Part shown: positions 9,133 to 17,800 of the stretch, one piece after another | Position numbering within the stretch: the stretch's first letter is position 1 | How the letters are laid out: the number at the start of each line of letters is the position of its first letter | From: Cyclobacteriaceae bacterium | Lineage (GTDB): Bacteria > Bacteroidota > Bacteroidia > Cytophagales > Cyclobacteriaceae | Reading direction: 5' to 3' | DNA length: 64,000 nt | Assembly (NCBI GenBank): GCA_022841475.1 | Contig: JALHRJ010000004.1 | Coordinates: 6,771 to 70,770, forward strand | Translations under genes and position numbers: made by a program | Notes under the pieces: model-generated | What the model saw: only the letters and a program-made list of their open reading frames with translations | Databases searched by the model: none | What the model was told of the DNA's origin: nothing

Positions 9133-10086
9133 CTACTTTCTCTTCAGAACCTTTTCAACGGCACTCACTATATTCTCCGGACTTAACCCATACTTCTTTA
9201 ATAGTTGGGTGGGAGTACCGCTTTCACCAAAGGAGTCATTCACCGCTACCATTTCGAGCGGTGAAGGAAGGAAGCGGGAAAGAACCTGAGCCACGCTGTC
9301 GCCTAGACCACCATTGATCTGGTGTTCTTCGCAGGTTACAGCACAACCGGTTTTTTCAACGCTGGCCAGGATTGCTTCAACATCCAAGGGTTTGATGGTA
9401 TGAATATTAATAACCTCCGCAGAGATACCTTTTTCGGCAAGCATTGCCTCTGCTTCAATCGCCTGCCAAACCATGTGGCCGGTAGCAAAAATCGAAACCT
9501 GATTTCCGGAAAGTAGCATGTCTGCTTTACCGATGGCAAAGGGCCGGTCGGGGGCCATAAAGATCGGCCAGCTGGGGCGTCCAAAGCGCAGGTATGCCGG
9601 ACCTTCGTGACTACCCAAAGCAATGGTGGCAGCCTTAGTCTGATTATAGTCACAAGGAACAATTACCGTCATACCCGGCAACATTTTCATCATTCCAATG
9701 TCCTCAAGTATCTGATGAGTAGCGCCATCCTCCCCGAGAGTTAAACCTGCATGGGAAGCACATATCTTAACATTTTTACCGGAGTATGCGATTGATTGAC
9801 GGATCTGATCATACACGCGGCCAGTGGAAAAGTTGGCGAATGTTCCTGTAAAAGGAATCTTGCCACCGATGGTTAAACCAGCTGCCATGCCTATCATATT
9901 GGCCTCGGCAATACCTGTTTGAAAAAACCTTTCGGGGAAATCCTTCTTAAAGGCATCCATCTTGAGCGAGCCAGTAAGGTCAGCACAAAGGGCCACTACA
10001 TGTGGGTTCGATTTTCCCAGTTCATGGAGGCCAACGCCAAAGCCTGAGCGGGTGTCTTTCTTTTCAGTAAAGGTGTATTTGGTCAT
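9133..10086 (-). CDS. Transketolase, C-terminal subunit (pyrimidine-binding half)
   Basis: The protein has 317 residues and equals the second half of transketolase/DXP-synthase-like enzymes. It has the pyrimidine-binding domain (about 1-170; FFQTGIAEANMIGMAAGL with the glutamate that activates thiamine diphosphate; SHAGLTLGEDGATHQ) and the transketolase C-terminal domain (about 185-310; ATGHMVWQAIEAE, CEEHQINGGLGDSVAQVL). The thiamine-diphosphate-binding N-terminal half (GDG motif) is absent. In Bacteroidota, transketolase is often split in two adjacent genes, but nothing upstream (10087-10561) encodes the N-terminal half, so the partner must be elsewhere. Role: transfer of two-carbon ketol units in the pentose phosphate pathway, cytoplasmic. 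Confidence 0.88.
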   Translation of the reverse strand: MTKYTFTEKKDTRSGFGVGLHELGKSNPHVVALCADLTGSLKMDAFKKDFPERFFQTGIAEANMIGMAAGLTIGGKIPFTGTFANFSTGRVYDQIRQSIAYSGKNVKICASHAGLTLGEDGATHQILEDIGMMKMLPGMTVIVPCDYNQTKAATIALGSHEGPAYLRFGRPSWPIFMAPDRPFAIGKADMLLSGNQVSIFATGHMVWQAIEAEAMLAEKGISAEVINIHTIKPLDVEAILASVEKTGCAVTCEEHQINGGLGDSVAQVLSRFLPSPLEMVAVNDSFGESGTPTQLLKKYGLSPENIVSAVEKVLKRK

Positions 10087-10215
10087 GGTAAAAAATTACG
10101 CCACAAGTTTAGGCATTCTGCGGGTAACTTCCTGCCGCCCTGTTAAGGTTTTGTTAAAGATTGCATGGAGATGACCAATCGCTAAGGTGATCCGTAAAGG
10201 CAGAAAACTCTCCCT

Positions 10216-10293
10216 ATGTCAAAGACGGATCGCAAGCTATTAATTTGGTTTATTCTTTTTCTTGGTCTCGCCTTAATCCCCTGGTTTGTGTAA
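10216..10293 (+). CDS. Possible 25-residue membrane peptide
   Basis: A short frame encodes MSKTDRKLLIWF followed by a hydrophobic stretch (ILFLGLALIPWFV) and ends TAA. It has a basic N-terminus and a single transmembrane-length segment, the composition of real small membrane proteins. It is the only coding candidate in the 475-base gap between the transketolase gene and the YtxH gene. No family is recognised and conservation cannot be tested here. The rest of the gap (10294-10561) is A+T-rich with only the hairpin described separately. Confidence 0.35.
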   Translation: MSKTDRKLLIWFILFLGLALIPWFV

Positions 10294-10518
10294 GAGTCTT
10301 TTGTCCTACTTTTTCTTTTTTGTTCCTGAGAAAGAAATCAGCCGCGACTCTGAAGTGAGTTTGGTCAGCTAAAAGATATCGTTAAGTTTCATAATTATTA
10401 TGATGAAAGTCAGGATCATAAATTAATTCAAAAACTCTTAAAAATTTCCTTCAGCAGGTGAACGATACACCGGGTGCAGCCGTTACAGAAATGTAATCAT
10501 AAAACGATTACAAAGAAT

Positions 10519-10537
10519 GTTCTGAAAACTTCAGAAC
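10519..10537 (+). promoter_or_regulatory. Perfect 8-bp hairpin in the leader of the YtxH gene
   Basis: GTTCTGAA-AAC-TTCAGAAC forms a perfect 8-bp stem with a 3-base loop, ending 24 bases before the YtxH start codon. A weaker 6-bp inverted repeat (GTAATC/GATTAC) lies just upstream at about 10493-10511. There is no T-tract after the stem, so it is not a standard terminator. It could be a leader hairpin affecting translation or stability, or an operator. Confidence 0.4.
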
Positions 10538-10561
10538 GGTTTAACCAAAACAAGTACCTAT

Positions 10562-10813
10562 ATGAATACCGCGGGAAAAGTAATGGTAGGAGTTTTAGCA
10601 GGCGCTACAGTAGGATTACTAACAGGAATTCTCATAGCTCCGAACAGTGGAAAAAAAACAAGAGAACAATTGTTGGGAAAATCGAAAGATCTTAAAAACA
10701 AGATGACCGATTCTTTTGACGATGTAAAAAAGGCGTATAACAAAAAAGTTGAAGCCTTTGCCGGTGAGGGTAAGTCAAGCATTGACTACTTAAAAGATAC
10801 CCTGAAGGTATAG
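10562..10813 (+). CDS. YtxH domain-containing small envelope stress protein
   Basis: The protein has 83 residues. A glycine-rich hydrophobic segment at residues 5-28 (VMVGVLAGATVGLLTGILIAP) is followed by the family signature NSGKKTREQLL and a charged helical tail (KSKDLKNKMTDSFDDVKKAYNKKVEAF). This matches the YtxH family (gas-vesicle-GvpP-like): small single-pass membrane proteins often induced by general stress, with no known enzymatic activity. It is a single gene followed by a strong terminator, preceded by a hairpin-containing leader. The start is the only ATG giving the conserved N-terminus. Confidence 0.85.
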   Translation: MNTAGKVMVGVLAGATVGLLTGILIAPNSGKKTREQLLGKSKDLKNKMTDSFDDVKKAYNKKVEAFAGEGKSSIDYLKDTLKV

Positions 10814-10840
10814 TAGAAAGTATTCAGTTGTAAATTGAAA

Positions 10841-10868
10841 TACACCGCTTAGGGCGGTGTATTTTTTT
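10841..10868 (+). terminator. Rho-independent terminator after the YtxH gene
   Basis: TACACCGC-TTAGG-GCGGTGTA is a perfect 8-bp GC-rich stem with a 5-base loop, immediately followed by seven Ts, 28 bases after the stop codon. The flanking A-run also allows some function for the convergent beta-helix gene. Confidence 0.9.
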
Positions 10869-10897
10869 GATACATGTTATTGAAACACTTATTAAAA

Positions 10898-12007
10898 TTA
10901 TTTTATAAACAATCCCGCTCCCAGATTTGAACCTAACGAACCGGGCTTCAAATGAAGATAGTCTCGTTTCGTTTGATCCTCTTCCAGTTCTATTTTTCCA
11001 TCCTTCTTAATAATCACACCTTCACCCAATTTTAATTTATTAGGGTCAGATTTGGTTCCAAAATCTTTTGGACCACCACCTTTGTTCACCAACTCATTGT
11101 ATCCAATCACCATGGAGTTTGAAAGGTGGAAGGTGTTCTTCTCATCTTTATTTAAAATCCAAAAGACGTTTGCATTCGCTACCACATTGTTGTAATACTT
11201 AAAATCTTCAGCTGCAGACCATGTCCACACAGCCGCACCATAGTTGCCTACCACAAGGTTATGGTGCATTTCGCATCCCTCCGCTGGACGGTCAGAATTC
11301 CATAAGACAACCGCATCCTTCACATTATAAAACACACAATGATCTACTACAACACCCTGACCACTTGCAAGAATTGCCAAATGATTTGGTATAGCATGTT
11401 TATCGCCTAGGAATAGACACTGCGTTACGCGCAAATCATCCAAGTCGCGACCTTCCCGAACAATGGGATAGTTTCTTCTGACATATCCATCCGCAGGTCG
11501 CTCATGAACGGGCGTGCCAACAGCTCTCAATCCTTGGATGGTGACATGACTCGTTTCAATTTGTATACCGTATGATGCCCCTTTAAGGGGGTCTTCATTG
11601 CCGTAAGGTTTGAAATTGAGAGGCATGGTCGATACAATCACTGGCATCTTTCCGGGATTCCATTCCGGGTCGTCTGGTAAAAGTTCACCTCTTATAGTCA
11701 ACCGTGCCTCTCTGGTAAAATGCCAATTGACCGGATGAAATGTAACTGTTGCATCCAATCCATAAATTCCTTCAGATAAATAGATCGTAATAACTCCTTT
11801 ACCATTGGCCTGATTGACCCTGGTAGCGGCTTCAAATAAAGACTTGATTGGATTCTCCTTGGTGCCTGCATTTTCGTTATTTCCGAATTCTGGATGAATG
11901 AAAATGTTACCATCCTTGGGAATTTGTCCGAACAAAATACATGGAACAAATGCTAACACGACCATTAGTGTTGCAATGCTGTTATTGAAATGATTTTTTG
12001 TATTCAT
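10898..12007 (-). CDS. Secreted right-handed parallel beta-helix protein
   Basis: The protein has 369 residues with a signal peptide (ending CILFGQ, about residue 28). It then has IFIHPEFGNNENAGTKENPIKSL, quoted in part as FGNNENAGTKENPIKSL, which is the start typical of pectate-lyase-like and Pel9A-like right-handed beta-helix proteins. Stacked strands follow (ITIYLSEGIYGL, VTIQGLRAVGTP, VVVDHCVFYNVKDAVVL, HHNLVVGNYGAAVW, YYNNVVANANVFW). Such folds bind or cleave polysaccharides, but no catalytic residues can be assigned and the substrate is unknown. There is no C-terminal T9SS domain. The gene stands alone between a convergent terminator and the oxidoreductase gene. Confidence 0.75.
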   Translation of the reverse strand: MNTKNHFNNSIATLMVVLAFVPCILFGQIPKDGNIFIHPEFGNNENAGTKENPIKSLFEAATRVNQANGKGVITIYLSEGIYGLDATVTFHPVNWHFTREARLTIRGELLPDDPEWNPGKMPVIVSTMPLNFKPYGNEDPLKGASYGIQIETSHVTIQGLRAVGTPVHERPADGYVRRNYPIVREGRDLDDLRVTQCLFLGDKHAIPNHLAILASGQGVVVDHCVFYNVKDAVVLWNSDRPAEGCEMHHNLVVGNYGAAVWTWSAAEDFKYYNNVVANANVFWILNKDEKNTFHLSNSMVIGYNELVNKGGGPKDFGTKSDPNKLKLGEGVIIKKDGKIELEEDQTKRDYLHLKPGSLGSNLGAGLFIK

Positions 12008-12053
12008 AGCATAAAGTAAAAAAGACCATGAGAAATTCTCATGGCCAGTGTGA

Positions 12054-12704
12054 TCAAACTGTTTGTTTCAATTCAGATTTGGTAACGGCTTTGCCCAGCG
12101 CACCAAACTCGTGCAATTCGCCAAAAACCTCCATCTTAATGGATTGATCAATGCCACCGATATTCACTGGTTCAAATCCATTGTCCTTTATCAACGTTTC
12201 AACCGTATTATTTAAGTTCTTATCATCGGAGGCATAAAACAATACTTTGGCAGGATTTTGAAAACCTTCTAAGGCTAGTGATCCAGCCCCTAATGATCCA
12301 AGTGCTTTAACAAGTTTTGCACCACTTGGTACAAGCCCTTTAAGAATTAACCCAGCTGATTCATCAGCACCAATGATTTTCTTAAAACCACCGTTGCCAT
12401 CCGGTGCAATTGGGTTTGATGGATCGATGATAATCTTGCCCTGAAGTTCAGTTGTGTATTGTTTGAATAGCTCCTGAATAGTGCTAAACCACACCGACAT
12501 GATAACGATATCGGCTTCTTTGATAGCGGTTTTTACATCAACCGGTTTTGCGAGCGCACCTAGCTCTGAAGCGAGCGCATTAGCGTCTTCAATTTTATGA
12601 CTGGCGAGAATTACCTCACGATTACCTTTCACAAGGTTCGAAGCAACGGCTTTTCCGATGTTTCCTAAGCCGATTACGGCTACTTTTAATTTGTTAGTTG
12701 ACAT
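12054..12704 (-). CDS. NADP oxidoreductase, F420-dependent-type (NAD(P)-binding)
   Basis: The product has about 216 residues from the ATG at 12704; a longer frame from 12758 lacks support, since the family starts at the nucleotide-binding strand. MSTNKLKVAVIGLGNIGKAVA carries the Rossmann motif GLGNIG, then REVILASHK, DIVIMSVWFSTIQEL, IIIDPSNPIAPDG and LVKALGSLGAGSL. This is the NADPH-dependent F420-reductase-like family (proC/6PGDH-like fold), whose Bacteroidota members probably reduce another substrate because F420 is generally absent. It is preceded on the same strand by a Crp/Fnr regulator gene about 130 bp upstream, which may control it. Confidence 0.8.
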   Translation of the reverse strand: MSTNKLKVAVIGLGNIGKAVASNLVKGNREVILASHKIEDANALASELGALAKPVDVKTAIKEADIVIMSVWFSTIQELFKQYTTELQGKIIIDPSNPIAPDGNGGFKKIIGADESAGLILKGLVPSGAKLVKALGSLGAGSLALEGFQNPAKVLFYASDDKNLNNTVETLIKDNGFEPVNIGGIDQSIKMEVFGELHEFGALGKAVTKSELKQTV

Positions 12705-12792
12705 ATATTTTTTGTTTTGTTGATGCAAAGGAACATCAAACACATGGGCTACACCCATGACCTGGTTTAAGAAAGAGCATTGATCTAGTTTA

Positions 12793-12840
12793 ATCCCGAT
12801 AGCTACCGGGATAGATAATTAACGGGATCGTTAGCTAACG
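12793..12840. repeat. Pair of TAGCTA-centred palindromes
   Basis: ATCCCGATAGCTACCGGGAT (12793-12812, one mismatched pair) and CGTTAGCTAACG (12829-12840, perfect) are palindromes sharing a TAGCTA centre and CGGGAT flanks. The second contains the stop codon of the Crp/Fnr gene. CCCGATAGCTATCGGG-type palindromes recur between genes in many Bacteroidota genomes. Here they could terminate the regulator gene or act as a dispersed repeat. Confidence 0.55.
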
Positions 12841-13455
12841 GGAGTCGTTTTTGGCGATACGACCTCTTATGCGACTTAGAAATTCCGGGGTCACACCCAG
12901 ATAGGCAGCAATCTGTACCTGCGACAGACGATTGAGAAGATGAGGATAAGTTTCCAAAAATGATTGGTATCGCTCTTCAGCAGTAGAACTAAACAATTGT
13001 CCAATTCGATCTTGTTGTTGCATAAAATGGTTTTCCAGGAGTACTCTGAAAATGCGGTCAAACTTTGGTGCCTTTACATATAAGTCAATTAAATCATGGT
13101 AAGTGATTCTTAAAACCACCGTGTCTTCAAGTGCATCAATATCAAAGCCAGACTTTGTCCTTTTATGAAAGCTAGAAAGATCAGATATCCAATGATTCTC
13201 TGTTGCAAATTGCAAGATGTGATAGACACCTTTTTCATCTACTTTATAAAGCCTCAGGCAACCTCGCACAATAAAATCAAAATATTGACAAACATCTCCA
13301 TGCTGAAGCGCGAACTGTTTTTTCAAAAACAAGTGTGGATGAAACTTTGCATTGACCAACTCTCTCTCTGATTGATTCAGTGGAATGAGTTTGTTGAAAT
13401 GATCAAGCAAGGGTTGAGATGTGGCTGTTTTAGTAGTATTGTCTATCGGGCTCAA
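12835..13455 (-). CDS. Crp/Fnr-family transcriptional regulator
   Basis: The product has about 206 residues. It has a cNMP-binding-like beta-roll (about 15-130; FALQHGDVCQYFDFIVRGCLRLY) and a C-terminal winged helix with a helix-turn-helix (LSQVQIAAYLGVTPEFLSRIR). It belongs to the Bacteroidota branch of Crp/Fnr regulators, in which the cAMP-contacting residues are often not conserved; the ligand is unknown. The start is unusual: there is no in-frame ATG in the N-terminal region. A frame open to TTG at 13521 begins inside the upstream gene's terminator stem, so TTG at 13455 (LSPIDNTTK) or 13410 (LLDHFNKLI) is preferred. It probably controls the downstream oxidoreductase. Confidence 0.78.
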   Translation of the reverse strand: MSPIDNTTKTATSQPLLDHFNKLIPLNQSERELVNAKFHPHLFLKKQFALQHGDVCQYFDFIVRGCLRLYKVDEKGVYHILQFATENHWISDLSSFHKRTKSGFDIDALEDTVVLRITYHDLIDLYVKAPKFDRIFRVLLENHFMQQQDRIGQLFSSTAEERYQSFLETYPHLLNRLSQVQIAAYLGVTPEFLSRIRGRIAKNDSR

Positions 13456-13501
13456 TGGTCTCTTTCTATTAACTCTACTAAAAATAGGGAATTGGCTATA
13501 A

Positions 13502-13533
13502 CAAAAAAAGCAGCCCTTCAAGTTGAAGGGCTG
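13502..13533 (-). terminator. Terminator of the amidohydrolase operon
   Basis: On the minus strand, CAGCCCTTCAA...TTGAAGGGCTG forms a near-perfect stem (about 9-10 bp usable) followed by GCTTTTTTTG. It lies 29 bases after the stop codon of the 13562-14866 gene, so it ends that operon. Confidence 0.88.
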
Positions 13534-13561
13534 CCGTTAATAGGGGTGTTTAACTAAGGGA

Positions 13562-14866
13562 CTACTCCATCTGTCCATATTTTCTTGAGTAGCGCTCATA
13601 CAACTCCTGCTGGTTACCCGGCAAAGTCATCAGCTTACCGCTGATAAAGGCATGAGTCAATATGTTACCTCGGTAATCAAGTGCATCGCCATTGGAAACA
13701 AAGAGCGTTGCATCCTTTCCAACTTCTAAGGTTCCTACACGGCTATCAATGCCTAATGCTTTGGCGGTGTTTGAAGTAATTGTTTTCAACGCGTCTTCCT
13801 TACTCATACCATAGGCGGCAGCTGTGCCAGCATAGAAGCCCAGGTTGCGACCACCGTGCAATGCACCATCATCCATCAGGGATACAGTTACGCCAGCCTG
13901 TGTTAAAAGATGTGGTAATTTATAAGGCATATCCACATCTTCATCGGCACGATTGGGAAGGTTATGGGTAGAGGGAAGTATCACAGGTATTTTATTCTCC
14001 TTCAGGAAATCGGCTACCCAGTACGCGCCCGTGCCACCTACAAGGGTCATGCGTTTTACTCCGCTACGTTGTGCAAAGCGAACGGACTCCACTATTTCCT
14101 TGGGATTATTGGCATGGAGCATCAGTGTCTTTTTACCATCAAACAATCCTTGCATCGCTTCGAATTTCAGATTCGTTTCTTTAGAAGTTAAAACGCCATA
14201 GGACAAAGCCTCTGTGAAGAATTGCGTGATTTCCGTTACCTGCTTTTCATAATTTGCATTGGCCGATTCATTGAAGCTAAAGGTGTTGAAATCAAACTGC
14301 CGGCTCATGATTGAAGGCCAGTTCATGTGAATGGCGATATCAGCCGCCACGGTTGCATCTTCCCAATTCCAGCCATCCATTTCCATCAAGGATGAAGATC
14401 CTGAAATTGTTCCGCCTGTTGGCGTTGATTCAGCCAGCAACACTCCATTGAAGCGGAAGGTTGGTGTGTACTCCGTATCCGTGTTATAGGAAATCTGAGA
14501 TCTCACGTTCGGATTCATCTGACCGCGTTCGGCATTATCGTTCATGGCGCGTATAGAACTCACTTCCTGCAAACCAACTTGCGAGTTGGGTAGGATGAAG
14601 CCCGGATACACATGCTTGCCACTGATGTTGATTACCTCATAACCTGCAAGGTCCATTTTGACAACGGTAGCATCAGCCACCCCTGTTAGTTTACCCTTAT
14701 CGAATGTGATGAGTGAGTTTTGTATTACCTGACCGTTGCCAATATGGGCAACACCACCGGTTAATGCAATGGGTTTAGCTTGTGGTTTTGCCGGTACCGG
14801 AGTTTGGGCCGAGACAATATTCATCGTGAAGATAGTCAAGACTAAAATGTATAGTGATTTTTTCAT
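13562..14866 (-). CDS. Amidohydrolase-family protein, periplasmic, lacking the metal HxH motif
   Basis: The product has about 434 residues from ATG 14866 (MKKSLYILVLTIF...VSAQTP is a signal peptide; a start four codons earlier is possible). The fold is recognisable as an imidazolonepropionase-like amidohydrolase: GKHVYPGFILPNSQVG at the first strand, IPVILPSTHNLPNRADED, VTVSLMDDGAL, and the C-terminal GTLEVGKDATLFV. However, the HxH metal site after PGF is replaced by PNSQ, so classical two-metal catalysis is doubtful. It lies 19 bp downstream of a second amidohydrolase gene and must be co-transcribed with it. The pair may form one complex. Substrate unknown; export to the periplasm is expected. 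Confidence 0.82.
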   Translation of the reverse strand: MKKSLYILVLTIFTMNIVSAQTPVPAKPQAKPIALTGGVAHIGNGQVIQNSLITFDKGKLTGVADATVVKMDLAGYEVINISGKHVYPGFILPNSQVGLQEVSSIRAMNDNAERGQMNPNVRSQISYNTDTEYTPTFRFNGVLLAESTPTGGTISGSSSLMEMDGWNWEDATVAADIAIHMNWPSIMSRQFDFNTFSFNESANANYEKQVTEITQFFTEALSYGVLTSKETNLKFEAMQGLFDGKKTLMLHANNPKEIVESVRFAQRSGVKRMTLVGGTGAYWVADFLKENKIPVILPSTHNLPNRADEDVDMPYKLPHLLTQAGVTVSLMDDGALHGGRNLGFYAGTAAAYGMSKEDALKTITSNTAKALGIDSRVGTLEVGKDATLFVSNGDALDYRGNILTHAFISGKLMTLPGNQQELYERYSRKYGQME

Positions 14867-14885
14867 GTCGTAGTTCATTTAAAGA

Positions 14886-17800
14886 TTAGTCTTCCGTTTT
14901 TTCAAAACCCAATACATCATCGCAATGGAAATCTACTTGCATACGCGACTCTGCTCGTTGCACGGGCATACCTGCTTTCTTGGCATTTTTCATTTTCTGG
15001 ATAAGACGAGCACGATCGGCAGCCAATTCTTTGTTGTTGGCAGCGTCTTTTTCAAGATCGAAATAAACTTTTCCATCGATGATGGTCTTCTCAGGTTTTG
15101 CATAGACAGATAGGGGATGGTCTGTCCACAAAACGATGTCTGCCGACTTACCAACTTTAATACTTCCCATCTGGTTGTCGAGGTGAAGCATCTTGGCTGG
15201 ATTTAGTGTAACCATCTTCCATGCATCCTCTTCCGAGATTTCTCCGTACTTTATTGTCTTGGCAGCTTCCTGATTTAACCTGCGGCCCATCTCAGCATCG
15301 TCAGAGTTAATCGCGGTAAGCACACCCGCACGATGCATGATCGCTGCATTGTAAGGAATGGCATAGCGAACTTCCCACTTGTAATTCCACCAGTCTGAGA
15401 AGGTTGAAGCGGCAACGCCATGTTGCGCCATCTTATCAGCCACTTTATAACCTTCCAGAATGTGTGTAAATGTATTAACGCGGAAGTTGAAACGCTCGGC
15501 TACTTTCATCAACATGTTGATTTCTGATTGCACATACGAGTGGCAGGAAATAAATCTTTTCTTATTTAAAATCTCCAGCATGGTTTCATCGGCCAGGTCT
15601 CTGCGTGGCTTAACAGCAGCGGCTTTTTCCTTGGTGGGAACAGAATTGTAAGCATTCCATTTCTTTTCGTATTCTTTTGCACTGGTGAAAGCATCTACAT
15701 ACACCTGCTCAACACCCATACGGGTTTGCGGAAAACGAATTGAACTTGGGTTGCTGGTACGTTTTACGTTTTCACCAAGGGCAAATTTGATAAATCCATC
15801 AGCACCTGCAATTTTTAAATTCTCTGGCGATTCGCCCCAGCGCAATTTGATCAACGCAGACTGGCCACCAATCGGGTTGGCCGAACCGTGCAATACTTGT
15901 ACGGCCACAACGCCACCGGCTAAAGCGCGGTAGATGTTGATTGCTTCAGCATCGAGGTTGTCGCCAATTCGCACCATGCCTGAATTGCTTGCCACATCGT
16001 TGATGCTGGCTGCACCAATGTGCGAGTGTTCGTCAATGATACCAGCAGTAAGATGTTTGCCTGTGCCATCAATTACTTTTGCGGTCGCATCGCTCAGGTT
16101 CTTACCAACTTTTGAAATCTTTCCATCTTTAATAAGCACATCAGTGCCTTGAAGAATTCCTTCGCCTTCATTGGTCCATACGGTTGCATTCTTAACTAAC
16201 AAAGTTTCAGCAACAGGAAGCGCTGAGTAACCGTGTGCGCCAAAAGGATAAGTAACTTTACCAAGCTCTTCTTTCTTATCGCTTGCAGCAGGTTTAGCAG
16301 CGGCTTTGGCTGCAAGATCGCTTGTTCGGTTTGCAGACCAGGTAATCCATGTGCCATCGGCTAACTGACCTTTTCCTTTCCAGCCGGTTCCTTCACTCCA
16401 ACCAGAGAGTCGGATACTGCTTGTGCTTTGTTTAGTAGGTTTGAAACTTAACGTGATCAGGTCGCTACCAAATGTGGCCGCGCCATCCACCATGGTAGAA
16501 TCTGTAGTTCCAACTTTTGTTTTATGACTTCCCGCTTCGCCACTTACTTCCAGTTTATACGATTGAGGGCCTACAGTCAAATTGTAATTTCCACTGAAGT
16601 CTTTTGTATCCAATGCCTTGATAGAATACGGTTCGCCTTGTACCCAGTTTTGGTGGATGATCGTTTTCTCATCAAAGAGTTTTCCAGATGTAACAATGAA
16701 GTTGGCAAGCAGGCCTTTCTTTAAACTACCCACCTGATCGGCAACATTTAAAAGTTGAGCAGGCGTTGTGGTTAATGCTTTCAACGCGGCCGTTTCGGTG
16801 AGTCCGTTTTCAATAGCTTTTCTAACATTGGATAAGAAGTCAGAAGTTTTTCTGAGGCCAGAAGTTGTAATGGCAAAGGCAACTCCATTTTTTTCCAACG
16901 TTGCCAGATTGGTAGGAGCGAGTTCCCAATGTTTCAGATCAGCCAGTGAAACACGTTCAGCATCGAAGGGATCTTCCACATCCATGGCGTCAGGGAAATT
17001 AACAGGAATGATAAGAGAAGCTTTGGTGGCTTTGATTTCATTGATACGTTTGTATTCATCACCAGCGCCTTTGATAATGTATTGCACCCCGAATTCATCG
17101 CCAATTTTATCAGCGCGAAGCACGTTGGCCCAACTGGTGGCAGCAAAGATTTGTGGCAATCGTTGGTTTTGAATCCAGCCTTCCAGCGACTGATCAGCAA
17201 ATGGTTTTGGGTTTTGACTGTTATACCATTCGGCATCTAAATAGGTTTGCCGCAAAACAGCGATAAAGCCCATTAAGGATGTTGGATAAGTTTGGGTAGA
17301 GGTTCCCTTTTCAAGAGAGTAGTTGGCGGCAACCTTCTGTCTCACCAAGGCAGTGTTGTCGTTTTTCTCATTAAGGGTAACAAAGGCGGAAGTTCCACGA
17401 GCCAAACCATCTGGTTTTGAAGTAAGCACGGCACCAAAGCCCACCTTACGTAGTTCGTCAGCTGTTTTTGTATTGATGGTAAATTCTTCGGCTGCATTGT
17501 AGTGCGAACGGATAGCCTGGTTTGCATTGTAAGCACCTTTCGTTCTGGATTCCATTTGTTCTGCACCACCAAAGCCACCACCGCGGGTTCTTTCCACATC
17601 GGGTAAACCGTAGCTAGTGAAGAGATCAACTAAAGAAGGGTAGATATACTTTCCTTTTAAATCGATAGTAGTATATCCTTTCGGGATGGTAAGGTTTGCA
17701 CCTACTTGCTCTATTTTGCTGCCCTTTATCAACAAGGTGGCATTTTGAATTGTGGTTTGCGGATCGACAACAATAGTCGCATTGGTGAAGGCATATAAGC

